A stretch of DNA of 64,000 bases, from positions 18,070,244 through 18,134,243 of the forward strand of contig NC_037680.1 of assembly GCF_003255815.1 (NCBI RefSeq), read 5' to 3'. Each line of letters starts with the position of its first letter. Position 1 is the stretch's first letter. The stretch comes from Theropithecus gelada (lineage: Eukaryota > Chordata > Mammalia > Primates > Cercopithecidae). The notes beneath the pieces were generated by a model. The model searched no databases, was not told the origin of the DNA, and saw nothing but the letters and a program-made list of their open reading frames with translations. Of this stretch, positions 1-12,860 are shown piece after piece. Both the position numbers and the translations under genes were made by a program.

Positions 1-379
1 CCAATAACACAAAATGAGAGAAAAGAGACCATTGAGAACCAAAACAAAATCAGGCACATTATGAAGCTGCTGCATTTAGCAATGAAGATGTCTTTAGTTC
101 ATACAGAATTTAAAATGAATGCATGTTTTTAGAGATACATATATATATTTTTAAAATTATAATAAAAATCATTTGGTTACATTTATTTCTAACATCTAAG
201 TTGTGGTTCACAAAATTTAGTATAAGAAAGACTCAACTGGAAATTAGGTGAAAATGCTTATTTCTTGGATAATGAAACATTGTCATCTATTCTGATCCAG
301 TGGGTCTCAGATTAGCAGAAAATCTAAACCTTTTAACACACACTCTTTTTGATTATGAAACAAGTGGCATGTTTTAAAA

Positions 380-1100
380 AATGAGATGAAATGATGGAAC
401 ACTGTCACACTTCTTAGATCTTATAGGATCAGACAATATTTGGCTGCAAATATGCACCAGCTTTCAAGAAAAGGGAAGAATAATCCTCAAGGTGATCCAG
501 AGGTCATCAGGACTGCCTCCTTGGTTTCAAATGGTAGGGTTTTACCTCAGTTTCAAAAAACCAAAGAGCCTCTGACCAAGCAATGCCTTGGTGGCAGGGC
601 TGCCTAGAGCCACAGGGGTGGGATCCACATCTTATAAAGCCATCGGAGTGGACCTGCTGCCCCAGAGTGTTCAGAAAATGGTACCGCCACCTCAGTGGAC
701 CCAGAAGGTAGTGCAACAAGCCAAAGTGTATGATTCTTGCACCTTAAGACCTAATAGAATTTGCCTTGCTATGCTTTGAATTTGCTTGAAACCCATCATC
801 CCTTCCTTCTTTTCTATTTCTTCCATTTGGAATGGGAGTGTCTATCTATTTGTACCCCACTGTGGTATTTTAGAAACACACACCTGATCTGGTTTTACAG
901 GGTCAAAGCTGGAGGGAAATTTTGTCTCAGAATGAATCACAACTTGAGTCTCACCAATATCTGATTTAGATGATAGGTGGATGAGACTTTGGACATTAGA
1001 ATTGATGCTGGAATAAAGTGAGAATTTAGGGTCTTTTGGAATGGAATAAATGCATTTTGCATGTTAGAAAAATATGAATTTGGGGCACCCAGTGACAGAA
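380..1100 (+). mobile_element. MaLR internal fragment (THE1/MST-like), 3' part
   Basis: The stretch resembles the 3' part of the internal region of MaLR elements. It includes the stretch around 780-960 with the 'cccatttggaatggg' type motif and the 'ggttttacagggtcaaagctgg' type motif that normally lie shortly before the 3' LTR. It runs directly into an LTR in the same orientation. The only open frames are short (about 60-70 codons) and I see no retroviral domain, as expected, because MaLR internal regions are non-coding. The left boundary is uncertain. Family assignment is from memory. Confidence 0.6.
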
Positions 1101-1478
1101 CATTATAGACTGAATATTTGTGTCCTCCCAAACTCACATGTGGAAACTCTAATCCCCAATGTGATGGTATTTGGAGAAGTGGCCATTGGGAAGTACTTAG
1201 GGCTAGATGAAGTCAAGAAGGTGGGGCCTTCATGATAAGACTAGTGCACTTATAAGAAGAGACATCAGAAAACTTGATCAGTTTCCCTGTGGGTGCACAT
1301 AGATGTGATGTGAGCACACAGTAAGACGGCAGCTATCTACAAGCCAAAAGAAGAGACCTTAGAATGAAAATGTTCTTGCCAGCATCTTGATCTTGGACTT
1401 CTGAGTCTCCAGAACTGTGGGAAATAAATTTCTGAGACACCTGGTATTCTGTTATGGCAGCCTGAGCAAACTAAGGCA
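1101..1478 (+). mobile_element. MaLR-type 3' LTR (MST/MLT1-like)
   Basis: The sequence follows the MaLR LTR pattern. It opens with an 'atagactgaatatttgtgtcc' type start and has the 'tgatggtatttggag' block and the 'cttataagaagagac' block. A 'cttgatcttggacttc...ccagaactgtgggaaataaatttctg' block near 1390-1432 carries the polyadenylation signal, and the LTR ends near 'actaaggca'. It directly follows the internal fragment, so this is the 3' LTR of one old insertion. Whether it is MST or MLT1 cannot be settled by eye. Confidence 0.75.
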
Positions 1479-2888
1479 ATCTGTAAGATTATTGGACACA
1501 CATAGTTTTGCCCAAAACCAAAAAAAGAATGGATGATGGGGAAAAATAAGAATTTATTTAGCTCTTAGTTTGACATGCCAGTAAGTCATAACAAAAGTTA
1601 AGAGGAAATACCCTTAAATCATGTGAGAGTACCTTCTGTCAGCCCGGAACATTCTAGAGTTATGCTTGGTTGTAGACATAAGATAGTTTAAATTTTTGTT
1701 TGTTTGTTTTTATAGAGGATGTATTTTTTTTTTACTCATAAATGTCTACAAATAAATATAGTTTGTAGGAAAATGAGGTGAATATTCCTCTTACTATAAA
1801 TTTCATAATCTAACAGTTTCTGAACTTCTGGTTGATAACTCATGTTTTTATATAGAAAAAGATGTTCTCTCTTTCTTGAAAATTATTTTCTAAGTCCCCA
1901 CCCCAATTTTTAATACACAAACTTGACAACTATATTAATTAACTCATCCATACATTCCTTCAATAAACATCTTGCTCGTGGTAAGCGCTCTGTTAGATAA
2001 TAAGGCTTCTAAGTATCTTAAAGATATAACCTTCCAGAAGGTTTAAGGGAGACTATGGTAGATAAGGTCTTATATTTAAGTGATTTGTAGACATTAGTTT
2101 TATTTGAAGGACTAAATTATAAATTGATTCACAGAAAACTCACAAAGTTTATAAATGGATTGTATGATCATAAACTAAAAGAAATAGAAAAAAAAAATAA
2201 AAAAAGAAAACAGGTGTTTTGGATGCCCCAAACTTACATAGGCAAAAAGCAGGTTAAGGTAATTACTTAGCTACAAACAGAGGTGCTTTTGTGGAAAAGA
2301 AAGACTAACTCAAGAGCCCCAAAGACAGTGTGAAGGCCACGGGAGAACACCTGCCAGCCAGTAAACAACTGATTAAGGAATTTTCAACTTATACCCAACA
2401 TGTCTGAATTGCTATGAAATAATGACTTTTGTGTAACTCAGGTTTTTTCCTTTTTGAATGCGACTGGCTATAGCATTTAATCTATGCTTCTTTCACCATT
2501 TCATGTTGGAGGCACTGGGGGAGAAGTTGTCATTTTAGTTCACATGTCTTCCAATTGAGAGGAAAGTTACTCAAAGTGTTATGCTCATCTATAGAGCTTC
2601 TTTTACACCTAAATATGATTTAGGTGACATGTCTTGGACTTCTAAGTGACATTATAAAGGATGAGGCTCAGGGAATTTGTAGAGGAAGGGGAATATGTAC
2701 ATTTTATACTTGACAATAATGTAACTTTTTGTGGCCAGAGGACAGTTTTCTCAAATTGGGTTTTCCAAAAATGGCATAAATTATCTCCCATCAGCCATGC
2801 TGTTTTTACTTTGTGACCTTGTCACTCCTCCATCAAGAGGTAGATTCCGTAATCCCTTTCTCTGAACCTGAAAGGACAGTATAACTAC
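1479..2888. other. No gene seen; AT-rich unannotated sequence
   Basis: I see no convincing coding frame or recognised young repeat here. A short stretch near 1945-2000 (tcattcattcaataaacat-like followed by 'taagcgctctgttag') faintly resembles an antisense L2 3' end. An A-rich run lies at 2190-2212. Confidence 0.4.
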
Positions 2889-3252
2889 TGATATGGTTTG
2901 GCTCTGTGTCCCCGCCCAAATCTCATCTTGAATTATACTCCCGTAATTCCCACTTGTTGTGGGAGGGACTTGGTGGGAGATAATTGGTTCCCCCATACTG
3001 TTCTCATGGTAGTGAATAAGTCTCATGAGATCTGATGGTTTTATAAGGGGTTTTCACTTTTGCTTCTCTCTCATTCTCTCTTGCCATGGCCATTTAAGAA
3101 GTACCTTTCACCTTCCGCCATGATTGTGAGGCTTCCCCAGCCACATGCAACTGTAAGTCCATTAAACTCATTTTTTTCAAGTATTAAACCTCGGTATTGT
3201 GGAACCAAAATTGGGGTCAAATTTTTAGGTATTTCTGAGAATCAGTCTAATG
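2889..3252 (+). mobile_element. THE1-type solo LTR (ERVL-MaLR)
   Basis: The segment starts with the hallmark 'tgatatggtttggctctgtg' and carries 'cccaaatctcatcttgaatt', 'gtgggagggacttggtgggag', 'ctcatgagatctgatggtttt' and 'ttccgccatgattgtgag', all in THE1 order. It ends near 'cagtctaatga', the decayed terminal 'ggactaatac'. No internal region adjoins it, so it is a solo LTR. Divergence is moderate, consistent with an anthropoid-age insertion. Confidence 0.9.
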
Positions 3253-3799
3253 AGCCCATAAATCATTTATAGAGCTTATCCTACCTACTAAGAACAGGAA
3301 ATTTGGGATTAAAAATTACAAGTTATTTTATGCTTTGTAAAATTATATTACTTATTTGGAAAGCAAAATGATGAAGTTTTGTCTTTGGCTTCAATTTTTA
3401 AAACATTCATTAAGTGCCTATTATATGCAAAGCTCTGTGTTTGCAACTCTAGGAAATACCAAGATACACTTTCACACTATCTCATGGAGTAGATAGACTT
3501 ACATATGAACTATCATATGTATCAGACTGGGTTGATTAATAATAGGAATAAGAGGAGCATTCTGTAATTGAATTGATTCTTCCAAGACTGAAAGCAATTA
3601 ATAATTTTGGAAAACATAATCTGCTATATTCTTGAAATCTCTATATTTTTAAACACATTCTTTTTCACTTTTGCATTGTTAGAGAACAAACACGTGTGTG
3701 TGTCCATACATTTTCCAGATATCTGATACTTACCTCCTTAAGCACCAATTTCATTCTTCATGTATGATTTTTAAAACTTATTTACAAAGTAAGAGAATT
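3253..3799. other. Unannotated; antisense L2 trace
   Basis: No coding potential is visible. At 3400-3480 the order 'cattaagtgcctattatatgcaaagctctg...ggaaataccaagatacac' resembles the antisense 3' end of an L2 element (the 'tgagcacctactatgtgcc' motif). The similarity is weak. Confidence 0.4.
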
Positions 3800-5803
3800 T
3801 CCTGAAAAAAAAACAAAATTCTTAAAAGCTCACAACTGGGCCTTAGCTCTGGCAGGGAAAAAGCTTGGAAATTGTCACTCCATCTTACAACAAGTAAAAG
3901 GTAAACAAACTGAAAATAAGAACTATTCTTAGACCCTCTGAGAACTGAGGTCACAGGTCATGGTCCTCTGAAATGTGGAGAGACAGGTACATCCAGAGAA
4001 AGAAAGAAAGAACAGCTAAGATCTGCATATGTAGATTAGAAGCTACTGGGGCCATTAACTGCTTGGAGTACTTAAGGAGGCTGAGTGTGGATTAGTATGA
4101 GACTGAGACTCTCTTAGGAGCTGAAGTCTTAGGATGGTCTGCAAACTTTCATGGGCTTTTCTCCACTACCAAGTTATTTATGTGAGGATCTGAGAAAGAG
4201 CACTACATGACTCTAGCAGGGAAAAAAGTCCTTTTTCTAGTAGCTAGAATGCCCTTTATAACAAAGGCCTACTCTCCAGATTAAAGGACTTTGACAAAAC
4301 TCAGTCCAGACATCTTATCATAGCTCAGGAAAGAAAATCCTCCACATTCCAGGGAGAGATTTCTGGTTTTCCTACCTCACTTTAGGGGGAAAAATAGTTA
4401 ATAAGAGACAGTGCTTCATGGAAATAGATTGAAATTCTTCAGCCAAGGAAGGGAGTGTGGGGGAGGGAGTACAATATCATACCAATAGAGAAACATTTGT
4501 GATTGTTCCATTGCTGAGACATAAGCCCACTGAAAGACTGCAATTTAGTTGGAGGAATATAGACAATTTCACACCACCACACCACCAGGGCTCCAGTATT
4601 ATAACTGGATTATAGTTGAAAGATCTGCAAGCTACAGCCTGGCTGTAAGGAGCTGTTCTTAGGGAATCCCAAAAACAATATTAGAGAAAAAGATGACAGC
4701 AGGAATTTGAAGCTTCTGGTACCTATAACAACAACAGCAACATCAAAAAGTTAAACAAAGTCTAACTTCTAGCAATGCTAGCACAAAGCCTCACACTAAA
4801 GGCCTATTTATCTCAGTTTCTGTTACCTAATTACCTAATACAATCTGCCCAGCTTTTAACAAAAATTACAAAACGTGTTAAAAGCCAAGGAAAATCCCAC
4901 TCTGAAGAGACAAAACCGCCATCAGAAAATGACTTAGATATTATGCAGATGGAATTATCAGTGAGGAAATTTAAAGTAACTATAACTGATACTTTAAGGA
5001 AAAAGTAGACCATGTGCAAGAATATGTAGTTAATGTTCTGGAAATAGTCGAGTAGGATATTTAAAGTATTGAAAGAATAACACTTTCAACTCTAGAATTC
5101 TATATCCAACACAATTATGCAGCCAATGACAAGGAGGCAAACAAAAGGGGGAAAAAAAAAAAAGGCATGAGGAAATTTATTGCCCGCCTACTTGTCCTGC
5201 AAGAACTGTTAAAAAAAAAAAAAAAAAAAAAAAAGTCTTCAGATATAAGAAAAATAACACAGATTAGAAACTTGGATCTATGTAAAGGCAGGAAGAGCAT
5301 CAGAGAATAAATAAACAAAAGTAAAGTAAATCTTTTAATTTTCTTGTTCTTAAATTGATTTAAGATAACTGCTTGCTTAAAGAAATAATACTTATAGTGT
5401 TTTGTGTAATTATAACATGTGCATCAATGAAATGAACGACAGGGATACCACATAGGATAGAAAAGAGGAATTGGGAATGCTCCATTACAAGGTACTTGCT
5501 CTACATTTAGTGATTAGTGTTTTTTGAAGGTGGAATTATAGTTAAAAAGGTATATCATAAACTCTAGGATAAACACTAAAAAATTAATATAAAGGTCTAA
5601 TTGATATGCTAAGGAGATAAAATCATATAAATGATCTATTAAAATTAGAGAAGGTAGAAAATGAAGTCTGAGGAAAGAAATGAAGAACAAATGCAATGAA
5701 TAGAAACCACTTTCAAACATGGTAGATATTAATTCAACTATATCAATCATCATTTTAAATATGAACAGTCCATATACACCAATTAATAAAGATAAGAGTC
5801 AAC
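3800..5803 (+). mobile_element. Relic L1M, 5'UTR through ORF2 start
   Basis: An old sense-strand L1. The 3800-4760 part looks like an L1M-type 5'UTR. At 4890-5010 there is ORF1-like sequence (a decayed 'gaattatcagtgaggaaattt' block in the ORF1 N-terminal region). At 5080-5150 the 'gaattctatatccaac' block of the ORF1 3' region is recognisable. At 5720-5790 the decayed start of the ORF2 endonuclease appears. No frame longer than about 80 codons survives. Two poly-A runs (5150-5163 and 5210-5234) lie inside. The element is cut by the LTR at 5804 and resumes at 6111. Confidence 0.65.
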
Positions 5804-6011
5804 TGTATTAGTCTGCCCAGGTTACTATACCAAATATCCTAGACTGAGTGGCTTAAATAACAGACATTTAATTATCACAAGTCTAGGAGCCAGCACATTC
5901 GATTGCTGGTGAAAGCTCTTTTCTTTGTTTGCAGATAGCCACCTTCTCACTGTGTCCACACATGACGGAGAAAGGGAGGGAAAGGGAAAAGAGAGAGAGA
6001 GGGTAGGGGGA

Positions 6012-6056
<45 letters not shown>

Positions 6057-6110
6057 AGATCCAGAGCACAAGGCTCTAATTTCTTCCTTTGAACCTAATT
6101 ATCTCCTAAA
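5804..6110 (-). mobile_element. MLT1-type LTR, antisense, inserted in L1M
   Basis: It begins with 'tgtattagtctgcccaggtt', the antisense start of MLT1-type LTRs. It continues with a 'gagtggcttaaataacag' block and a 'tttgcagatagccaccttctcactgtgtc' type block near 5930-5962. It interrupts recognisable L1M ORF2 sequence on both sides. A GA-rich microsatellite has expanded inside it. Confidence 0.75.
6016..6053. repeat. (GA)n microsatellite
   Basis: About 19 uninterrupted GA units, inside the antisense LTR. The overlapping serine/leucine-rich antisense frame is only a translation of this repeat. Confidence 0.95.
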
Positions 6111-6520
6111 TGTTTATGCACCTAAGGACATAGTATTATAATACAGATTGGTAAAACTGATAGAACTGAAAGCAGAAACATTCAAATTTCTTATTTCAGT
6201 TAGAGACCTCAATGCCTCTCTATCAATAATTGATAGATTAAGCAGGAAGAAAATCTGCATATAGATGACTTGAATAGTACTATCTATCAGCTCAATCTGA
6301 TTGACATTTATAGAATATGTTATCAAACAATAATCAAATATTTTTTCTTAAGCTCACAAGCTTAATATTCATGAAAATAGGCCATATTCTAGTCCATAAA
6401 ATACACCTTAACACATTTCACACTAGAAATCATACAAAGTGTATATTATGCTAAGTGAAAGAAGCCAGACAAAAAAAGCCACTTATTACTCATCTTTTAT
6501 AGGATTTAATTGTACAGAAT
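6111..6520 (+). mobile_element. Relic L1M continued: endonuclease fragment
   Basis: Decayed ORF2 endonuclease-region sequence in sense: a 'gtttatgcacctaagg' block (the NIYAPN region), then the decayed GDFNTPL region near 6205-6230 and the TDIYR region near 6290-6312. About 300 bp expected between the ORF2 start at 5790 and this point is missing, so part was lost around the LTR insertion. 6440-6500 resembles a more 3' L1 segment, implying a second internal deletion. Confidence 0.65.
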
Positions 6521-8640
6521 TTTACTGATTAGAATTGCTTCAAATTAAACATTGTGAACTTATTTCTAGATATTTTGTAAGATTAAAAAAGAAGGTTGTT
6601 TTTGGTATACTGATAAAACTTATAATTTTGCTATATTATTTTGCAAAGGACCACTTCATTAAACTCACATTAAATATAATTTTTTAGTTGAGTCACTTCA
6701 GTTTTTAATGCAAAGAAATACGCCACCTGAAAATAATAAGTATTTTGGCTCTTACTTTTAAAAAATGTTAGTTTTGTTCTGTTTATTCTATTGGATACTA
6801 AAGAAGTAGATTTGATATTTTTTATCCTCTCCATTGCCTCATAGCTTATAATTTATTAATTTTTGATATTAGCATTTTATTTCTTTTCTGCTTCTTGATT
6901 TGTGCTTACTTTATGGAAACTTCTAATTTCTATTAGATACCTTTGTTTGACTCTTAGCTCACTTTCAGTTTTTCTTCTTTTTGAATGAATGAATTTAAGG
7001 TTCTAAATTTCCATGTGAGTGTGGCTTTGGCTTCAATACACAAGTGTTGATACGGTATATTTTCAAGATTATTTGTGTGTAAATAATTCCTAAAATGAGT
7101 TTTGATTCCATTCTTGATTCGTTATGTGTTTAGAACATGTAACTTTTCTAGTGTATATTTCTATGTTATCTGTGCTGCTGACTTCTAACTTAATTGCCCT
7201 GAAGTCTGAAACACAGAATGCATGATAATCATTTTTTGAAGTTTGTTCTGACTGCTTTGTGCTTAGACTGTAGTTAATGAAGAGGAAAATTCCGTGTAAT
7301 TAAAAACTTGTATATTCCATAATTTTTAGCTGCAGGGTTTTGTATATGTCCACTAGAACGTGTGAAATATCTTTATACATTTTCCTATTTGAGACATCAA
7401 TAACTGAGATAGGTGTTTGAAATATCTTATGTATCAATTAGGCTACAACAGAAACTAGAATTTTTATTCTGAGTTGCTTATAGTTATGTTCTTTTGTTTG
7501 TTTTCTTTTGTTCCTTGTTCATTTAGATAACAGCTTTCTTTATAAGTCAGTTTTACAGCATTTCTTCCCATATACCTATAGAATCCTCCAGGATTTATTT
7601 TACCTTTTTTCTGGATATTTCCTCTAGGAATACTTATTTAAGGTTCCTTGTGTGGTAAAACTTTTGGACCTTGAATGTCTAAAAAATTATTTTCCTTCAA
7701 GATTTCAAAAATAATATCATTTTCTTGGATCCTGAGTTGCTTTAAAAAGAACATTGATACTCTTCTGATTCTTATTCCATTTAGTACTATGCTCTTCCTT
7801 TCAAGGGACTTCAAGATTTTTTCAACTTATTTCATCTTTAATGTTCTCAAATCTCATAATTATCAGTCTGTCTAAGCATATGTCTGTATCTATCCATCAT
7901 CATTTATCTATCCTATGTTATCCTGTGCATTTATATTTTGTGTTCTATCTCCTTTTTGTTAACTCAATGAACTCTTTAAATAAAAAAATTTTATACTTTT
8001 TAATTCTGGGATAAACTGGGTCTTTTTTTTTTTTTTCCAAATAGTTTCTTCTTTTAGTCTTTTTTTCTCTTTCTTTTTTGAACTGTTAGTGTGTGGTTGT
8101 TGATATATATTTCTAGCATTCATAGCTCTTTAGTTTTATATTTTCTTTTTTTTAATCCCACATGCAGAAAATCTGTTTGAGTTAGAAGACAACATTCCTT
8201 CTCTCTTTAGCTTGAGAGCAAATACTTCTTTTACCTGATTTGAGGATAAGTCCCACTATTCTTTAGTACTCTCAACTACTCTACACATGGCTTTGTGGGG
8301 TCCTTTCTGTTCCCAGAACCTATTTTCTATAACCACAGGCTCTTCTCCTACTTTCTAGTGGTCTCCTCTTTCACAATTATGAGGTTGCCATGTTGTTATA
8401 CAAACCTACTCTTTATCTTGAAGATATTTCTCAATATTTCTGTTCCACTAATTCTATTGAAAGCTGCTCCAGTTATCCAGTGTTGTTGGATATGGGCATT
8501 TCTTCATTTATATCTCTTCTGCTATTTTTAAGTGAATCTTTAGAAATGCAAAAAGGTAAATATGTATGCCTGGTCAATCATCCTGAACCAGAAGTAAAAG
8601 TATGTTTGTAGTACTTTTCAGCTCCCTCTTTCCATTATCA
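6521..8640 (-). other. AT-rich; traces of old antisense L1
   Basis: No gene is seen. T-rich blocks at about 6860-7450 and 7550-8000 have the texture of antisense L1M ORF1/ORF2 sequence, but no block is long enough to place with confidence. Short open frames on both strands (up to 78 codons) show no motif. Confidence 0.35.
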
Positions 8641-8690
8641 AAAAATTAAAAAAAACAAAACAAAACAAAACAAAAAACACAAGAAAAAAT
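8641..8690. repeat. A-rich (AAAAC)n tract
   Basis: Adenine-rich run with about four AAAAC-type units, like an L1 or processed-transcript tail, but no obvious retrocopy precedes it. Confidence 0.7.
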
Positions 8691-11629
8691 TATTTATGTA
8701 CAAAAATGGCCAGAATGAGTGAAGAGTGAGGTCTCTAAAGGAAATTCCTTAGGATTTTTAGGCAATAGCAAGGAGATACATGTGGCAGAAGAAAAGTTTA
8801 CCTTGTGCTGTAAGAGGATATTGGAAGATAGTGTTGACATTGTTTGATGAGTCAAAGAAAGACTCATCATTAAAATGACATTTAAAATAGTCTTTGAAAA
8901 ATTGGTCATCAACTTCTGGTGTGTCTGAAACTGTATCCATTTTAGTACTGAAAGTCCTGCATCCTGGGAACCCACTCATTTCCAGGCACACTTGACTGGT
9001 TAGTCACCCTACAGCAAATTCCAGGAAAGTATTTTTGAGAACCAATGCATAGGGAAGGAAAGACAGCCTAGGTTTTAAAATGCATGGGGAATAGGGACCA
9101 TGCAAGAAATGTATTTTAGAGTTGGAGAAAGGGAATTGTTAAATTCTGGGTTCTTTATTTGGAATTTGTTTCATAAAAATATTAGCATAGTAAATGTTAA
9201 AGTGTGGTACTTATGGTCACAATTCTTTCAAACATCCTCAAAATATACAATGTTATGAAGTGATTATGGTGATAAACTGACTCTTGGTGGGTTCCCAGGG
9301 AAAAAGAGTAATTTTTGAATAGTGGGTATGATTTAATCCTGGGATGATCATATCAAAAAAGGGGGAGGAGTGCCTTATGAAAACCTGATGAGAAAATAAT
9401 TCTAACTAGAGAGCTGATTATTCATTGAGAGTAGGCCATAAAATTACAATTTTTGAAGCTATAATTTATGAAGTTTCATCTTTCTTAGGAAGTAGGTCCC
9501 CTCACTGAGTCAAATAACAGATCAGAAAGTTGTTGGATAACACACATTCATTGTAAATGGAATCATATATTTTGGGGCAAAGGTTACAAATATGTTTTTT
9601 ACATGTTTGAACTTGATTGGTTACTTTTCTTTACTACATGGATGCTACATACCACAAAAACTTATTTTCTAAAATCAAACTTCTCCTCTTGAGGTCATTG
9701 ACCAACTCTTAGCATCCATTTATTAAACTGCTTGTTGACCCTCAGCCTCTGATTTCCATATTTCTACCACACCGCGACAACTGCATGACACTTCTACAAT
9801 ATTCAATAGCTCAGCATTCAGTAATTGCTTGTCTTGTGTTTGCCTCTGAGAATGCATCTGGTTTGTTAATTTTATGGATTTCTGCCATACTCTCTGACGG
9901 TATCTCCTTCTAGTGTCTTTTGGTTGTACCTTTACCTAGTTGTCTACTATGTCCACTTTACTTTTAAGGCAATACTGCCCATTCTTTATAAGTATTATAG
10001 GAAGTCCTTGTTTTGAAGCATAAGCTAAATTGGAAAATATTTGGTATTCATTCAATCAATGTGTCCAAAATTTAACAACAAATAATTTGACAGAATTAAA
10101 CTATAATATGACTGAGCTGATACACAAAATAGTCCCTCCAGACTTACGGGTAAAGATAGCCCCAAAATGAGAATGTATGTATTGTCTCAAATTTTCAAAT
10201 GTTTTTGATATCTTTACTTTTCAGAGTACTTATAATATACTATAGTGTATTCATTCTATATTGTCTCACTGTACCTTTTAGTTATAGAAAAAGACAATCT
10301 GCTTTTGGTGATTTCAACTGAAAAGGGAACTAAAGTAAAAGCTATGGTAGGGTAAACAAATCTGGTGGATTTTAGCCTAAGTCTTTCTTTTCAAGTACTG
10401 ATGGGGGACGGCCTATAAAACCTGCTTTTCAATAAAAATTGAAGGTCAAAAATTGAACATAGCTTTATTTATGTATAAAGAAAAGGAATTCCAAACATTT
10501 GGTTTAAAATACTTTTCCACTTTAGTTTTGTTATTAAATAACATTAATTTGTGTAGTCCATATAGTTTTCTTCCCCATATGTAAGTTGAATATATGGATT
10601 CCTAATTCTGTAAAATATTCTTATCTGTTTTTAAACACATGGTACATTCCCTTTGTTGAAAATACCTTTGTCACTCTTGTGGTTGAGGCTGTAATTTAAA
10701 TTTCAGTTTGATTTTTGTATATATTTTTTATAGTTTGAAATAACTGAGGATTCAAAATTTTTCCACTGGTTACTGTTTCTGCTTCATAAGACCTAAATGA
10801 ATATTTACAAAACTATATTTATATGGATATTTAGAGATTGAAAATATTTGTGAACATCCAACAGATTTGTAGGGTAAAATGAACTTATACTCACAAAATA
10901 ATAAAAACAATTTCGCTTGAGTCATATAAATCAGGGGCAGAGCTCAGAGAAAAACATCTCTGATGTAGAAGAAGAAAAGAGGAATCAATTTAATTAGAAG
11001 AAACAAGTTGTTAATTAATTGGAAAAAGCATATCTAAGTCATTGAGACTTTATGGAGATGTGAACAAAATATAAAGAAAAGACCACTGGAAAGATTTCAT
11101 AATCTTTAAAACACATGGCTAGAAGGAAAAGAACCATAATTCATTTGTAATCCTAGGGAATAGACTAACTGTGATGGAATTATATGTGCATGATGATAAA
11201 TTGTACTGGCAATTCCCCTCCATGTGACAGTTTAAATTATATGAGAAAATAATATGAGAAAGGGTAAGCGGGCACTAGAGGTGGAGCCCTACTTTGGGTA
11301 GAGCCTGAATAGGAATTGTGAAGAGGTTTGCGGCATAAAGAACCATTGAGATTGAAGAACTTTACTAAGTGTAAAAGGTTAAGTTGGTTTTGTGTGCTGA
11401 TAATGGGGACTCACACAAATTTTCATGCTGATTTGGACTCAAACAGTGCTAATTAATCAGGTCATTACACATTTTTCTGTCTCAATTCTTTTACCTGTCA
11501 CATACTGGAGGCATGAAAGATTTTCTGTTCTAAACAACAGTGAGCTCATTTTCCCTAGTGGCCTTTCTGTGTTGGGATAGACGCAAACCGGTACCGTAAC
11601 AACTTTAAAATGTAATTGATTGAAGCATT
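8691..11629. other. No gene or recognised repeat
   Basis: Nearly 3 kb with no recognised element. At 8694-8991 two overlapping antisense frames of 93 and 77 codons exist, without a domain or motif I recognise. Confidence 0.4.
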
Positions 11630-11702
11630 TTATCAGATATTATCAGATAATATCAGATTATCAGATATCAGATAGAAGATATTATCAGAAAATAATATCA
11701 TT
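11630..11702. repeat. Degenerate TATCAGA-type tandem cluster
   Basis: The core 'tatcaga' occurs about seven times in about 70 bases with irregular spacing and small changes (tatcagata, tatcagatta). It looks like a short degenerate minisatellite. Confidence 0.8.
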
Positions 11703-12029
11703 GCTTAGTTTGGATAAGGTAGAGTAAGGGAAAGTAGAGTCAAAGTATGCCAAGAGTGGGAGTAGGGTCAGAACTACAGTAAGAGTCTAGCTAAAGCTGC
11801 TGACAAGTTTAAGATCATGAACTGGAGTTTTGTATGTAAAGAGTATATAGTGTTAAGCTGAGTTACGAGGGTGAAACTAAGGACAGAATTATGTGTTTCT
11901 CATAACTCTTTCATTACTCTTTATCTTGAAGATATTTCAAACCAGAAGACACATTAAAGGTTTTAAGTCCAAACAAGAAAACTGAGTGTAAGGAAGACAG
12001 TGTATGTAGACCAGAGTCAGATTTTCATT

Positions 12030-12095
12030 GAAATAATACTTATTGAGAATATGCTTGGTGTTAGGCACTGAAGTGGTTTTGAGGATACGGCAGTT
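12030..12095 (-). mobile_element. L2 3' fragment, antisense
   Basis: 'aatacttattgagaatatgcttggtgttaggcactg' with 'gaggatacggcag' matches the order of the antisense L2 tail (tttattgagcacctactatgtgccaggcactg, then ggatacagcag). Short and diverged. Confidence 0.55.
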
Positions 12096-12539
12096 TTCAC
12101 TTCTGATTCACCAGTTTTTCTTGTGATTGTCTTTCTTCTTGAGTAATCATGGAACTTGTCTATTTCCTTCCCCAAATTCTTTCACTAGTTTGGGGAGTTT
12201 TTTTTTTTTTTCTCTCCTTATGCTCCTTTTCTTTAAATACAGCTTTTTCTTCCAAGCTTCTTTTCTTAGTTTTCTTTTCTTTTTAAATGTTCTCCTTTGC
12301 TATTATAGCCACTTCCATTTTTCAATAATCAACCCCCATCAGTCTCACATCCATATTCTAGCCTCTATCAGCAACAAAATCCACCCTAGATCATGCAATG
12401 ATATTTTTTAAACAAAAAAGTATTTGTAGTCACAAGCTTTCATCCAGGTTGCACAGTTTTCCAGCTTTATCTCTTGCTTTATTCCATGAAATTTTCTATT
12501 TGCAAAATGATGTCAGTTATCTCCCATGAATGATGTTTT

Positions 12540-12614
12540 TGCAAAGAACACACGCATATGAAAGTAAAAACAGTTACTTCGTTTTAAATGTAAAGCTATT
12601 GCTCTGTACATGAA
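12540..12614 (+). other. 75-bp segment duplicated at 63421-63495
   Basis: This stretch matches 63421-63495 in the same orientation with three substitutions in 75 positions and no gaps. Similarity stops abruptly at both ends. Nothing about it resembles a common repeat that I recognise. This copy lacks the flanking 16-bp direct repeat seen at the other copy, so it is the more likely source. Confidence 0.85.
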
Positions 12615-12704
12615 GCTAACCTTCATAAAAATTTCCCTATGTGACTCAATGACACAGGAATCCGCATCCTTTTAATTCTCAATTATATTCTGTTCTGTAT
12701 ATTA

Positions 12705-12860
12705 ATAATTTTTGCATTTGTTTTATCTCCACCCCCTATCCACCTCTTGCCTGTAAGTTCTAGGAATGCAGGGATTTATTTATGTATTCTGTTGGTGCTT
12801 GAAACAATGTCTAACAAGTAAGAGGCCTTCACAAGTATTTGTTGAGCTAAACTGACAACT
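12705..12860 (+). mobile_element. L2 3' fragment, sense
   Basis: 'tgcctgtaagttctaggaatgcagggatttattt' followed by 'ttcacaagtatttgttgagc' follows the L2 3'-end order (ctgtaagctcc-gagggcaggga, then caataaatatttgttgaa). Confidence 0.6.

Noticed and set aside
8694..8991. Overlapping antisense frames of 93 and 77 codons as a processed pseudogene
   Set aside because: The nearby A-rich tract (8641-8690) lies on the wrong side for a tail in plus orientation, no flanking duplication is visible, and neither frame shows a family motif.
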